Assembly (NCBI GenBank): GCA_023399355.1
Contig: JAEWQC010000079.1
Span: forward strand, 15,769 to 79,768
Origin: Bacillota bacterium
GTDB taxonomy: Bacteria; Bacillota; Clostridia; Acetivibrionales; DTU013
DNA: 64,000 nucleotides
Reading direction: 5' to 3'
The notes beneath the pieces were generated by a model, which searched no databases, was not told the DNA's origin, and saw only the letters and a list, made by a program, of their open reading frames with translations. Position 1 is the stretch's first letter. Every line of letters begins with the position of its first letter. Of the stretch, positions 34,404-43,956 are shown in pieces. The position numbers and the translations under genes are program-made.

Positions 34404-35765
34404 ATGAAAACGAAACAAAGAGTTTCATACCTGTTATGCGTAGGATTGCTGGCCTTCAGCCTGCTTAGCGGCTGTGCATCGTCCGCACCGTCTGCAAGTG
34501 CTGATTCCAGTACTCAAGCGTCTACTGTGGCGCAGGCAACTGCCACAGCAACTGGCGAGCCAATTTCGCTGCGGTTCTCATGGTGGGGTGGCGACTCGCG
34601 TCATCAAGCCACATTGGCGGCATTGGCAAAATATCATGAGCTTAATCCAAACATCACAATCGAAGGCGAATACCAGGGCATGGACGGCTATCAGCAAAAA
34701 ATGATGACCCAGCTGGCAGGGAAAACCGCTCCGGATATCCTTCAGGTTGATCCTCCATGGCTTGGAAATCTGGCGCAAAGCAATCTGCTCATGGATATCA
34801 CGGGCAATGCGAATTTCGACTTCACCCAGTTTGACCAGAAAATACTGGACAGTTTCTGTTCGGTCAACGGAAAAGTACTTGGATTGTCTTCCGGAACCAA
34901 TGGCTCCACATTCACAGTTAACAAAGCCTTTCTTGACAAATTTGGCATAGATCCGAACACCCAGTTTACATGGGATACTTTTATAGAAGCCGGACAACGC
35001 ATTCATCAGCAGGATCCCACTGCGTACCTGACTGCATGGGATCCGGTAGAAGCGGAGTATTTCGTTGAGGAATATTACCGTATGAAAACAGGCAAACCTT
35101 GGATTACTGATGACTTTACAATTAATGCGACAAAAGCGGATATGACCGAAGCATATACGATGCTGAAAAAGCTCTATGATTCCGGCACGAGTTTGCCATT
35201 AGGGGAAGTCCAGCCTTATATGTCTGCCATGGATCAAAGTCCTGCATGGAAGAGCGGCAAAATCGGCGGCTATGTGGACTGGATCAGTAAGCTTAACATG
35301 TGGAAAGGCACTATTACCGATCCTGTCATTACTATGAGTGTACCGGTGGTGAAAGACGGCAAGGACCTCAGCATGAGATTCCGCCCGGCGCACATCATGT
35401 CGCTTAGTGCAGATACAACACATCCGGATGAAAGTGCAAAGTTTTTAAACTGGTTCCTCAATAGTCCGGAGGCGGCTGCTATTTTAAAGGATTGTCGCAG
35501 TGTTCCTACTTCCAAGAGTGCACAAAAGACTCTGATGGATATGAACCTGATCAATACCGACCTCAAACAGGCAGTTGACCGTACCATGTCCAATCCGTCC
35601 GCTGCCAATCCATTTATCATGGGCGATGCGGAGATCTTCTCTTTTCTGATGGATGAATTCCAGAATGTGGCTTTTGGCAAACACACACCGGAAAAAGCTG
35701 CAGAAGAGCTGCTCAGCCGAACACAGGAAAAGCTGGATGCTTTGAAAAGCGCAAAATCCCAGTAA
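34404..35765 (+). CDS. extracellular sugar-binding lipoprotein of an ABC importer
   Basis: This 453-residue protein starts at ATG 34404 with AAAGGGTGG upstream. The signal peptide ends in a lipobox LLSGC (cysteine about residue 23), followed by a Ser/Ala/Thr-rich linker. The mature part is a family 1 extracellular solute-binding protein (LRFSWWGGDSRHQATLAALAKYHELNPNI, KTAPDILQVDPPWL). It would capture an oligosaccharide or amino sugar. Two permease genes follow on the same strand; no ATPase is encoded, so a shared MsmX-type ATPase is likely. Confidence 0.92.
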   Translation: MKTKQRVSYLLCVGLLAFSLLSGCASSAPSASADSSTQASTVAQATATATGEPISLRFSWWGGDSRHQATLAALAKYHELNPNITIEGEYQGMDGYQQKMMTQLAGKTAPDILQVDPPWLGNLAQSNLLMDITGNANFDFTQFDQKILDSFCSVNGKVLGLSSGTNGSTFTVNKAFLDKFGIDPNTQFTWDTFIEAGQRIHQQDPTAYLTAWDPVEAEYFVEEYYRMKTGKPWITDDFTINATKADMTEAYTMLKKLYDSGTSLPLGEVQPYMSAMDQSPAWKSGKIGGYVDWISKLNMWKGTITDPVITMSVPVVKDGKDLSMRFRPAHIMSLSADTTHPDESAKFLNWFLNSPEAAAILKDCRSVPTSKSAQKTLMDMNLINTDLKQAVDRTMSNPSAANPFIMGDAEIFSFLMDEFQNVAFGKHTPEKAAEELLSRTQEKLDALKSAKSQ

Positions 35766-35838
35766 GTGTATAAGGTTCGGGCGGATGCCTTGTTGCATTC
35801 TGCCCGGGCTAAGCTAACCTCAAAGAGGAGAATGCTTT

Positions 35839-36774
35839 ATGGCATATACCATTGGAATTGATAAACACAAAAAGACTAAAAGAAAGAATATGAAAAATTA
35901 TCAGTATGTAGGACTGCTCTTTATTACACCGTGGATACTTGGATTTCTGATATTCCAGCTTTTCCCGCTTCTTAGTTCGCTATACTATTCCCTGACGGAC
36001 TATAACATGATGAAAAGGCCAAGCTTTATAGGAGTTCATAATTATATTCAGGCCTTCACAAGAGATGCAAAGTTTCAAAATTCTCTTGCGGTTACCTTTT
36101 ATTACGCAGCCATCTCGGTTCCGCTCAAGCTCATGGTCGCTTTGGGAATTGCCTTGCTGCTCAACATGAAAGCCAGGTTCATTGCCTTTTTTCGAACACT
36201 GTACTATCTTCCTTCCATATTGGGGGCTAGCGTGGCAGTGGCGGTTTTATGGAGGTTTCTCTTTACCAAGCAGGGCTATATAAACAGTCTGCTGGCGCTT
36301 GTCGGAATCAATGGACCGGACTGGATCGGCGATACCCACTATGCACTATTCACCATAAGTTTGCTGACCGTGTGGCAGTTCGGATCCTCCATGGTCTTAT
36401 TTCTGGCAGGGCTTAAGAATATTCCGCCCGAGCTATATGAGGCTGCCCGTATGGATGGTGCAAACCGGATCCGAACCTTCTTCAAAATCACTTTCCCCAT
36501 GCTTTCACCAATTATTTTCTTCAACCTGGTTATGCAGCTCATCAATGGCTTCCAGGATTTTACACCGGCAATGCTTATTACCAAGGGAGGACCGGCCAAC
36601 GCAACCTATCTGTATGGAATGCTGCTGTACGAAAACGCATTTTCCTATTTTAAGATGGGCTATGCATCTGCGCTTTCCTGGATATTGTTTGTGATCATGA
36701 TTGCCATAACCGCCATTCTGTTTAAATCCAGCGGGACGTGGACACATTACGAGGATGGGGGGAGAGGCGCATGA
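35839..36774 (+). CDS. sugar ABC transporter permease (MalF/UgpA type)
   Basis: This 311-residue protein has six membrane helices and the EAA loop EAARMDGANRIRTFFKITFPML (about residues 198-219) that docks the ATPase. GAGGAG precedes the ATG at 35839. The stop overlaps the start of the second permease (ATGA), so the subunits are made together. Family: carbohydrate uptake transporter 1. Confidence 0.93.
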   Translation: MAYTIGIDKHKKTKRKNMKNYQYVGLLFITPWILGFLIFQLFPLLSSLYYSLTDYNMMKRPSFIGVHNYIQAFTRDAKFQNSLAVTFYYAAISVPLKLMVALGIALLLNMKARFIAFFRTLYYLPSILGASVAVAVLWRFLFTKQGYINSLLALVGINGPDWIGDTHYALFTISLLTVWQFGSSMVLFLAGLKNIPPELYEAARMDGANRIRTFFKITFPMLSPIIFFNLVMQLINGFQDFTPAMLITKGGPANATYLYGMLLYENAFSYFKMGYASALSWILFVIMIAITAILFKSSGTWTHYEDGGRGA

Positions 36775-37610
36775 ATAAAAAGATTTTGCGTCAGTTCAAC
36801 AGCTATCTGATATTGTTTATTGTTGGAGTGATAATGATATTTCCTTTGATTTGGATGATTTTTGCCTCTTTCAAACCCAATAACGAAATATTTGGAAATG
36901 TAAACATCTTTCCGAGCAGAATCAATTTCGATTCCTATGTTTCAGGGTGGAAGGGTCATGGACAGCTGAATTTCGGTGTATTCCTCAAAAACAGTATCGA
37001 ACTGGTTGCACCCACCGTTTTTTTTACTGTACTCTCCAGTACTATTGTGGCTTACGGTTTTGCACGTTTCCGTTTTCCGTTCAAGAAGCTGCTATTTTCC
37101 ATTATGATTTCTACTTTGATCCTGCCGAATGCTGTTTTGATCATTCCCCGCTATCTGCTGTTCCGCGACTTGAAATGGCTGGATACTTACAAGACCTTCA
37201 CAATACCTGCGTTGTTTGCGTGTACGCCCTTTTTCATCTACATGCTGATTCAGTTTTTCCGTTCCATACCGTTTGAGCTGGATGAATCAGCGAAGATTGA
37301 CGGATGCAATGCCTTTTCCATCCTTGTGCGTATCATGCTACCGCTTTGCAAGCCTGCGATTATATCTGCGGCACTGTTTCAAGCCATTTGGACCTGGGAG
37401 GATTTCTTTAACTCACTTATTTATATCAACTCGGTTAAAAAGTTCACCGTCAGCCTCGCTCTCAGGATGGCTATGGATACTTCAGAAGCTGCCAACTGGA
37501 GCGCTATTCTTGCAATGGCTGTAGTCAGTATGCTTCCATGTGTTTTGCTCTTCTTCTCCGCTCAGAAATACTTTGTTGAGGGCATATCAACTTCAGGACT
37601 TAAAGGTTAA
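36771..37610 (+). CDS. sugar ABC transporter permease (MalG/UgpE type)
   Basis: This 279-residue permease has six membrane helices and the EAA-type loop DESAKIDGCNAFSILVRIMLPL. The start at 36771 is chosen because it overlaps the upstream stop by four bases and GGGGGGAGAGG lies just before it; an upstream in-frame ATG at 36738 lies inside the other gene. Together with the binding protein it forms an importer, probably for an amino sugar given the NagB-like genes that follow. Confidence 0.93.
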   Translation: MNKKILRQFNSYLILFIVGVIMIFPLIWMIFASFKPNNEIFGNVNIFPSRINFDSYVSGWKGHGQLNFGVFLKNSIELVAPTVFFTVLSSTIVAYGFARFRFPFKKLLFSIMISTLILPNAVLIIPRYLLFRDLKWLDTYKTFTIPALFACTPFFIYMLIQFFRSIPFELDESAKIDGCNAFSILVRIMLPLCKPAIISAALFQAIWTWEDFFNSLIYINSVKKFTVSLALRMAMDTSEAANWSAILAMAVVSMLPCVLLFFSAQKYFVEGISTSGLKG

Positions 37611-37709
37611 CGGTAAAGGGAGGACTACTTGCGGTTTAAGATGGCTTTATTCTGAAAACGGCACGAAAAGATGGTTTGAAGATTGAAATGTAATGAAAGG
37701 ATGAATGCT

Positions 37710-38474
37710 ATGTTAATAAAGAAAGAGATAAAAGATCTGTTGAGGATTGAAATTTATGATAATGAGGAGGCTATGGGACAGGCATCGGCCGCATATGGAG
37801 CGCAAGTACTGAAGGAGCTGTGCGGGAAACAGGACGAAGTGAACATTCTGGTCTCTACCGCACGTTCCCAGGAGAGCATGATGCGGGTGCTGGAAGCAAC
37901 TGAGGGTATAGACTGGAGCAAAATCAACCTGTTCCATGTCGATGAATACATCGGCCTTCCGGAAGGGGACGAACACCGGCTGAGCTTTCAACTGCTGGGG
38001 TACTTTTTCAGGACAACCCCTTTCAAAGCAACATATTTCATGAATCCTCTTGCTCCTGATTTGAAAATCGAGTGCCGCCGTTATGAGAATCTTCTTAAGA
38101 AGCATCCGGTGGATATTTCCTTTGTAGGAATTGGTGATAATGGACATCTCGCATTTAACGAACCCCACATTGCAGATTTTAATGATCCGGTGTTCGTGAA
38201 AACGGTCGATATTGACCCGGTTTCAAAAAATCAGTTAGTACAGCATAAAAATTATGACAACCCTGAGCAAATGCCGGACCGGGCTTTTACACTGACACTT
38301 CCCGCTCTGATGAGTGCGAAAGCTGTTATTTGTACTGTACCGTTTACTAGCAAAGCCAAGGCCGTTGCCCGTTCGCTGAAAGGACCCCTCGAAACAGCCT
38401 GCCCTGCATCAATCATGCGTCGTCATCCTGACGCCGTGCTGTTTTTGGACAGCGACAGTGCAAGCCTCTTATAG
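37710..38474 (+). CDS. NagB-family glucosamine-6-phosphate deaminase-like protein 1
   Basis: This protein of about 254 residues belongs to the NagB/RpiA superfamily. LFHVDEYIGL and VGIGDNGHLAFNEP are the conserved motifs that hold the catalytic Asp and His of glucosamine-6-phosphate deaminase, which makes fructose-6-phosphate and ammonia. The GxTP substrate loop near the N-terminus is altered (STARSQESM in place of ATGSTP). AAAGG is 9 bases before the ATG at 37710. A second paralogue follows; together they probably process the imported sugar. Confidence 0.85.
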   Translation: MLIKKEIKDLLRIEIYDNEEAMGQASAAYGAQVLKELCGKQDEVNILVSTARSQESMMRVLEATEGIDWSKINLFHVDEYIGLPEGDEHRLSFQLLGYFFRTTPFKATYFMNPLAPDLKIECRRYENLLKKHPVDISFVGIGDNGHLAFNEPHIADFNDPVFVKTVDIDPVSKNQLVQHKNYDNPEQMPDRAFTLTLPALMSAKAVICTVPFTSKAKAVARSLKGPLETACPASIMRRHPDAVLFLDSDSASLL

Positions 38475-38534
38475 CACAGTGAACCGCTTTCAATAAATAA
38501 TAGAAGTAATTTGAAATAACAAAGGAGAGATTAC

Positions 38535-39269
38535 ATGGAACATCAAATTTTGGAAAATTCCAAAGAACTCGGGAAAACTGCAGCGGAGTACTGTGCGGGG
38601 ATTCTTAAAAGAACCATAGAAGAGAAAGGTTTTGCCAGGATGATACTTTCAACCGGAGCCTCTCAGTTCGACACCTTGAATGCATTGGTAAAGGAAGATG
38701 TTGATTGGAGCAAGGTGGAAATGTTTCATCTCGATGAGTATTTTAACATGCCGGTTACCCATCCTGCCAGTTTTAGGAAGTACCTCGAGGACAGATTTGT
38801 CAGCAGGATAAATCTGAAAAAAGTAAACTATGTAAGTGGTGAAGGGAACGTCCGGGAAAACATAAATATACTGACGCAGGAAATCAGGAAAGCACCGATT
38901 GATCTTGCACTGATTGGGATTGGTGAGAATGCCCATATTGCATTTAATGACCCGCCGGCTGATTTTGACACGAAAGAAGCCTATATTGTTGTGAATCTGG
39001 ATGAGAAGTGCAGAAAACAGCAGCTCGGTGAAGGCTGGTTCCCGACGCTTGAAGATGTGCCCCAAAAAGCAATATCAATGACAGTTCACCAGATAATGGA
39101 CAGTAATATTATTGTCTCATGTGTACCTTATAAAGTGAAGGCAGAGGCTGTAAGAAATACACTTTCCAGTGAGATCACAAACAGGATACCTGCGACAATA
39201 CTTAAGAAGCACTGTAATTGGACTCTTTTTTTAGATAAGGATTCTGCTTCTTTGATTGATAGGAAATAA
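38535..39269 (+). CDS. NagB-family glucosamine-6-phosphate deaminase-like protein 2
   Basis: This 244-residue paralogue of the preceding gene has MFHLDEYFNM and IGIGENAHIAFNDPPADF motifs and an N-terminal STGASQF loop. AAAGGAGAG precedes the ATG. The two tandem copies differ along their whole length, so they are old duplicates that may act on different phosphorylated sugars or form a heteromer. The cupin gene follows immediately. Confidence 0.85.
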   Translation: MEHQILENSKELGKTAAEYCAGILKRTIEEKGFARMILSTGASQFDTLNALVKEDVDWSKVEMFHLDEYFNMPVTHPASFRKYLEDRFVSRINLKKVNYVSGEGNVRENINILTQEIRKAPIDLALIGIGENAHIAFNDPPADFDTKEAYIVVNLDEKCRKQQLGEGWFPTLEDVPQKAISMTVHQIMDSNIIVSCVPYKVKAEAVRNTLSSEITNRIPATILKKHCNWTLFLDKDSASLIDRK

Positions 39270-39273
39270 GGAG

Positions 39274-39612
39274 ATGATAGTTGAAAAGATATGGGAAGAA
39301 AATGAAAATGAAAATGAAAAAAACCATGAGAAATTATTGATAGGGAAAGATCGAACTGAGACTATTGCTTTGGGATATGTATCGGTGGACCATGGTGAAA
39401 GCACGCATCCGGGCTTTCACCATGATGAGGAAGAAATTTACGTTATCCTGAAGGGGAAAGCCACACTAACAATCGGAGAAGAGGAGTGTGAGGTTGGACC
39501 GGGTTCTGTTGCTTATGTACCCAGGAATCAACCTCATAACATGACTTGTGTATCAGAAGAAAAACTTGAATATTTATATTTTGCAAATTGGCCGGATAGT
39601 ACACCTTTGTAA
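39274..39612 (+). CDS. small cupin-domain protein
   Basis: This protein of about 112 residues is a single cupin barrel: GESTHPGFHHDEEEIYVILKGKATLTIGEE provides the first metal motif and PGSVAYVPRNQPHNMTCV the second. Cupins of this kind are sugar isomerases or sensors. The start at 39274 directly abuts AAGGAG, so initiation may be weak or coupled to the upstream NagB-like gene that ends at 39269. It is probably the last gene of the sugar operon. Confidence 0.8.
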   Translation: MIVEKIWEENENENEKNHEKLLIGKDRTETIALGYVSVDHGESTHPGFHHDEEEIYVILKGKATLTIGEEECEVGPGSVAYVPRNQPHNMTCVSEEKLEYLYFANWPDSTPL

Positions 39613-39814
39613 ATCTATTTATAGATACCTGCCCTTTTGATATTCATCACAGATCATGCAAATTCCCTTTTGTGAATATTGTTTTTATAAAACTTAACAT
39701 ACTAATCCTGTAGCAGGGATTGTTTTAATACGAGTTTTGTGACAATATAAAGTATATCTCACATGGAATGTGCAGGATTTTAATTTGATATAGTTGGGAC
39801 GGTGTCTTCAATAG

Positions 39815-40642
39815 ATGGAACAATTACTTTGGCTAATACCGCTGGGATTTGCAGTAGGGACGCTCGGAACGTTGATCGGAGCGGGCGGTGGCTTTATCCT
39901 GGTGCCGGTACTTCTGATCGTATACCCTGATAAAAGTCCGGAAACCATAACAAGTATTTCTTTGGCGGTTGTTTTTTTCAATGCGGTTTCAGGAACCCAT
40001 GCCTATGCAAAAATGAAGAGGATTGATTACAAGTCAGGCCTTATATTTGCTGCTGCAGGAATTCCGGGGTCGCTGATTGGTGCCATGGCCACTTCCATGC
40101 TGCCGAGGTATTGGTTTGATATCATCTTCGGCATGCTGATGGTTGCCGTATCTACATTTCTTGCCTTTCGAACAATCAGGGAAAAGCAAAACGGGAATAA
40201 GCCCGCAGAGAATAAAACAGGACATTTTCTCCGGGAAATCATAGATGCGGACGGCATGAAGCATATTTTTTCGTATAATCCTTCAAGGGGTATCATAATC
40301 AGTATATTTGTCGGATTCCTGTCCAGTATGATGGGCATCGGAGGTGGGATTATCCATGTCCCGGCTATGATCAACCTGCTGAATTTTCCAGTCCATATCG
40401 CGACTGCAACATCTCATTTCATGCTGATCATCATGTCGTTTACCGGAAGTATCGTCCACGTCTTCGATGGTGCACTGGTGAAAGGAATGCTGCAGATATT
40501 CGGGCTTGCCATCGGTGTTGTTTTCGGGGCGCGTCTCGGAGCAAAGCTGTCCAGGAAGGTCAAAGGCTCCTTCATCGTATTGGGACTGGCCTGCGCGCTC
40601 GGCCTGGTAGGTATCCGTCTGATTGTTGCCGCATTGATTTGA
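39815..40642 (+). CDS. TauE/SafE-family anion exporter
   Basis: This 275-residue membrane protein has about eight hydrophobic helices and two internal repeats, each beginning with a glycine-rich GxGGG motif (GTLIGAGGGFILVP near residue 18 and MMGIGGGIIHVP near 172). TauE/SafE proteins move sulfite, sulfoacetate or related organic anions across the membrane. A gap of about 200 bases separates it from the sugar operon, so it is probably transcribed on its own. The substrate is unknown. Confidence 0.9.
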   Translation: MEQLLWLIPLGFAVGTLGTLIGAGGGFILVPVLLIVYPDKSPETITSISLAVVFFNAVSGTHAYAKMKRIDYKSGLIFAAAGIPGSLIGAMATSMLPRYWFDIIFGMLMVAVSTFLAFRTIREKQNGNKPAENKTGHFLREIIDADGMKHIFSYNPSRGIIISIFVGFLSSMMGIGGGIIHVPAMINLLNFPVHIATATSHFMLIIMSFTGSIVHVFDGALVKGMLQIFGLAIGVVFGARLGAKLSRKVKGSFIVLGLACALGLVGIRLIVAALI

Positions 40643-40803
40643 GGAAGCGTATATTCCCAGTCTGTTGTTCAATTTGCTGTGAGAGTATTCAATATGGAGG
40701 GTGTCTGCAAGGTTTATCAGCTGGCAGAATAAATGAGAAAACAATTATAAATGTACTTTATCTTGAGAATCCGGCTGTATTCCAATAAAATCATCGTAAG
40801 AGG

Positions 40804-40843
40804 GCTGCTGACGAAACATTGCTTTCGCAGCAGCTTTTATTTT
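40804..40843 (+). terminator. strong hairpin terminator after the TauE gene
   Basis: The stem GCTGCTG(A)CGAAA / TTTCGCAGCAGC is followed by TTTTATTTT. It lies 160 bases past the TauE stop. Confidence 0.8.
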
Positions 40844-41052
40844 GTATGGATCTGGCGTTAAGGGGTAAGATGGAGGGCTTTAAAGAGTATGACACAAATA
40901 GGTGATGGGAATTAGGGAAACTAACTGTATTCGGGGAACGTTGTGGAGTTGTCTCCGGAGTCGGTGGTAAGCGGCGGCAACCTGATACGCTCATCTAATA
41001 CAGCTCATAAAGACTCCAATAAAGCACCTATAAGTGTTTGAAAAAACATCTT

Positions 41053-41148
41053 AGTGCACTCGGGCTAAAACAAAAAAAGCCGACCGCCCTAAAAGTTTTA
41101 ACCCGTACAGTGCACTTGATGCTTTTTCATAGAGCCCTGACAGGCTCT
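41053..41148. repeat. long inverted repeat and second hairpin of unknown role
   Basis: The arms AGTGCACTCGGGCTAAAAC (41053-41071) and its near complement at 41095-41116 form a stem of about 19 bp with a GTA bulge. A perfect AGAGCC...GGCTCT hairpin follows at 41131-41148, and then GC-rich pieces. The whole gap 40643-41397 has no gene; the 60-codon ORF over the hairpins has no ribosome site. The structure could be a small mobile element end or a structured RNA. Confidence 0.45.
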
Positions 41149-41397
41149 ACACCGCCGAGTGGCGCCCTTTGGCCGCTTTCCGGCGGTGGAGAGTGGCGAA
41201 CCTCCTTTAACTTGCTATAAAAACTTTTGAATTATACAAAAAAATTGAAACACCTGCTTTGAAATTTAAAGCAAGAATTATCCCACTTTGAATTTCCACA
41301 AAACTGCTGCACATACTTAAACAAATGTTCATTATCAAACAGATAGAAAGATATACCGTATACGGTTGCTACTAAAATAAAGTACTGAGATGAAAGG

Positions 41398-43380
41398 ATG
41401 AGTATTATCAACGCACATGCATCGACAGCACTGGAATATGACAAGGTCAAAGAAGAACTGAAGCAGTATGCATTAAGCGAGGCTGCAAAGGCCAGGCTGG
41501 AAATGCTTGAGCCGTCTGTGGACATGGAAGTGATCAAAGGCTGGCTGCAGGAGACAACAGAGGCTGCAGCGGCACTGGCTGTGAATTCCAGCGTTCCTCT
41601 TAGTACAATGACCGAACTTGCGAATTCGATGCGCAAGATTGAAAAGGGATTAATTCTGCAGCCGGATGAGTTGTATACCGTGAAAAATCTTCTTGAAACC
41701 GTAAAGCGCATGAAAAAATATATGATGGCTATGGAACAGACGGCACCGGTAATATCCTCTTATGCACGTTCCATGTATCCGCTTGGAGAGCTTTATGATG
41801 AAATTGACCGCTGCATCGTCAACGGAAGGGTCGATGACAGGGCAAGCGCCGAATTGCACAGGCTTCGCAAGAAGATTGAGATTTCGGATGACAGGATCAG
41901 GCAGAAGCTGAACAGCCTGCTGAACGCTGCTGCTGCTGCGGGCTTTTTGCAGGATGCCCTTATCAGCACCAGGAACGCAAGATATGTCATACCTGTTAAG
42001 CGGGAACACCGCAGGAGTATCGACGGCAGCGTGCATGATACCTCCTCCAGCGGCTCCACGTTATTTATCGAACCGGCAGGGATATCAAAGCTGCAGGAAG
42101 AATTGAACCTGTTGAGGATAGAGGAAGAGAATGAGGCTTATCGCATCCTCTCCTTTATTACAAACCTCGTAGACAGCCATTCCAGAGAGGTTTCCATTGA
42201 TATGGAAGCATTAGCCCATTATGATTTCATCTTTGCAAAAGGGAAGTACAGCCGCTCGATGGATATGGACAGCGTCTCTCTCAATACCTGTGGAAGAATC
42301 AATATGGCAGGTGCCAGGCATCCGCTGATCGGGCGATCCGCTGTTCCGCTGGATTTCAATATCGGTGACGGCTACAGGGCGCTTGTCATAACCGGCCCGA
42401 ATACGGGCGGCAAGACGGTTGCGTTAAAAACGGTCGGCTTGTTGTCACTCATGGTTCAGTCCGGACTGCATGTACCTGTGAGCACTGGCAGCGAATTTGC
42501 TGTTTTCACGGATATTCTTGCAGATATAGGTGACGGCCAGAGTATTGAGCAGTCACTGAGCACGTTTTCATCGCATGTGAGGAACATATCGACCATTATA
42601 GAATGTGCAAGTCCCAATACACTTGTCATCATGGATGAGGTTGGTGCAGGCACGGATCCTTCGGAAGGAATGGGTTTTGCCGTAGCCGTACTGGAACAGG
42701 TTTACGCAAGGGGTGCCACAATACTGGGAACGACGCATTACAGCGAGATAAAAGAGTTTGCCGCGATAACACCCGGGTTTAAGAATGGCTGCATGGGCTT
42801 CGACATCAATACGTTAAAGCCGCTGTTCAGTTTGAAAATAGGACAGCCTGGAGAAAGCAATGCTTTTTTAATTGCACTGCGGCTCGGCATCGATATGAAG
42901 CTGATTGAAAGGGCGCATGAGATTACCTATAAAGAAAAAATGGATTACTCACACTTGCTGTCTGCAGAACAGGAAAGGCTTGTCGACCGGGAGGCTGTTG
43001 CCAGCCATGAACAGCAGATCAGGGATGCAGAAAAGGCGAAAAGCTTTTTAAAGCAGGCTGAAATTCTGGAAAAGAATGAGGAAAGAAAATCACAGAAACA
43101 TTTTAACATAGGAGACTGTGTAAGCATCAGCTCCATGTCGAGGACCGGTATCGTCTGTGAACCTGAAAACGATAAAGGCGAAATCGTTGTCATGGTCATG
43201 AAAAAGAAATTCAGAGTGAATGTAAAACGGCTGACACTTTATATCGACGGCAAGGAGTTATATCCGGAAGGGTATGATTATAATGTCATACTTGAAAGCA
43301 AGGGGGACAGGAAGAAAAAGAAATTGATGGGTAAAAGGCATGTTGAGGGCCTTGTGATAGAAAAAAGCAGGGAAACATAA
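41398..43380 (+). CDS. MutS2-like ATPase lacking the Smr domain
   Basis: This 660-residue protein has the MutS lever and clamp regions, Walker A GPNTGGKT (about residues 333-340), Walker B LVIMDEVGAGTDP (about 407-419) and a late KOW-like segment (FNIGDCVSI ... TGIVCEPENDKGEIVVMV). MutS2 proteins are usually about 780 residues and end in a Smr nuclease domain, which is missing here. MutS2 acts in recombination control and in rescue of collided ribosomes. This copy would keep ATP-driven clamping but not Smr cleavage. The ATG at 41398 directly follows GAAAGG. It is probably a paralogue of a full-length copy elsewhere. Confidence 0.88.
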   Translation: MSIINAHASTALEYDKVKEELKQYALSEAAKARLEMLEPSVDMEVIKGWLQETTEAAAALAVNSSVPLSTMTELANSMRKIEKGLILQPDELYTVKNLLETVKRMKKYMMAMEQTAPVISSYARSMYPLGELYDEIDRCIVNGRVDDRASAELHRLRKKIEISDDRIRQKLNSLLNAAAAAGFLQDALISTRNARYVIPVKREHRRSIDGSVHDTSSSGSTLFIEPAGISKLQEELNLLRIEEENEAYRILSFITNLVDSHSREVSIDMEALAHYDFIFAKGKYSRSMDMDSVSLNTCGRINMAGARHPLIGRSAVPLDFNIGDGYRALVITGPNTGGKTVALKTVGLLSLMVQSGLHVPVSTGSEFAVFTDILADIGDGQSIEQSLSTFSSHVRNISTIIECASPNTLVIMDEVGAGTDPSEGMGFAVAVLEQVYARGATILGTTHYSEIKEFAAITPGFKNGCMGFDINTLKPLFSLKIGQPGESNAFLIALRLGIDMKLIERAHEITYKEKMDYSHLLSAEQERLVDREAVASHEQQIRDAEKAKSFLKQAEILEKNEERKSQKHFNIGDCVSISSMSRTGIVCEPENDKGEIVVMVMKKKFRVNVKRLTLYIDGKELYPEGYDYNVILESKGDRKKKKLMGKRHVEGLVIEKSRET

Positions 43381-43495
43381 AAAGCAGGGAAACAAATTAT
43401 TCATTCAGATAAGTTCTCTGTTGAAAAGTGTTAACATAGTTCCTTCCATGCGAGTATTATAAACTATGAAGTTCAGGGCTGCAGGAAGGTGTGGC

Positions 43496-43936
43496 ATGGA
43501 AGGTGTTCACGATACGGCGGAGAAGTATTTGTCAATAAATACAGGGGATACCTGTTCATTTCAACGAGAAATCACCGAACAAATGATAGCGTCATTTGCT
43601 GAACTTTCCGGCGATTACAATCCCGTTCACATGGATAACGGTTATTGCCTTGAGCATGGAATCGGGTCCAGAATCACCCACGGAATGCTTGTGCTTTCTT
43701 TTGTATCGACGCTGATCGGCATGCACCTTCCAGGCAAGGGCGCCGTCTGGTTGTCGCAGTCCTTTGACTTCATTTCTCCGGCAAGGGTCGGGGATGTTCT
43801 GACGATAACAGGCCGGGTATTGGAAAAAAACAGCAATAATTCACTTGGACTGGGTGTTATAACCATGAAGGTCAGTGTCACGAATCAGAATAAGGCACTT
43901 ATCGTTCGTGGGACTGTTAAAGTTTTGTTAAAATAG
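43496..43936 (+). CDS. MaoC-like dehydratase/enoyl hydratase
   Basis: This protein of about 146 residues has a single hotdog fold with the R-hydratase motif GDYNPVHMD ... HGIGSRITHGML (Asp and His catalytic pair). Such enzymes hydrate enoyl-CoA or enoyl-ACP to (R)-3-hydroxyacyl products. The start at 43496 has AGGAAGG 8 bases upstream. It is followed after 20 bases by an SDR gene, then by FkbH-like and ACP genes, suggesting that a short hydroxyacyl group is made on a carrier for attachment to a glycan. Confidence 0.88.
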   Translation: MEGVHDTAEKYLSINTGDTCSFQREITEQMIASFAELSGDYNPVHMDNGYCLEHGIGSRITHGMLVLSFVSTLIGMHLPGKGAVWLSQSFDFISPARVGDVLTITGRVLEKNSNNSLGLGVITMKVSVTNQNKALIVRGTVKVLLK

Positions 43937-43956
43937 GACAGAGGCAAGAACAAAAA

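Noticed and set aside
40283..40744. 153-residue minus-strand ORF over the TauE gene
   Set aside because: Its composition is rich in His, Gln and Asp, as in antisense shadows, and the plus-strand gene has clear family motifs.
41038..41220. 60-residue ORF in the gap before the MutS2-like gene
   Set aside because: It spans the inverted repeats and has no ribosome site.
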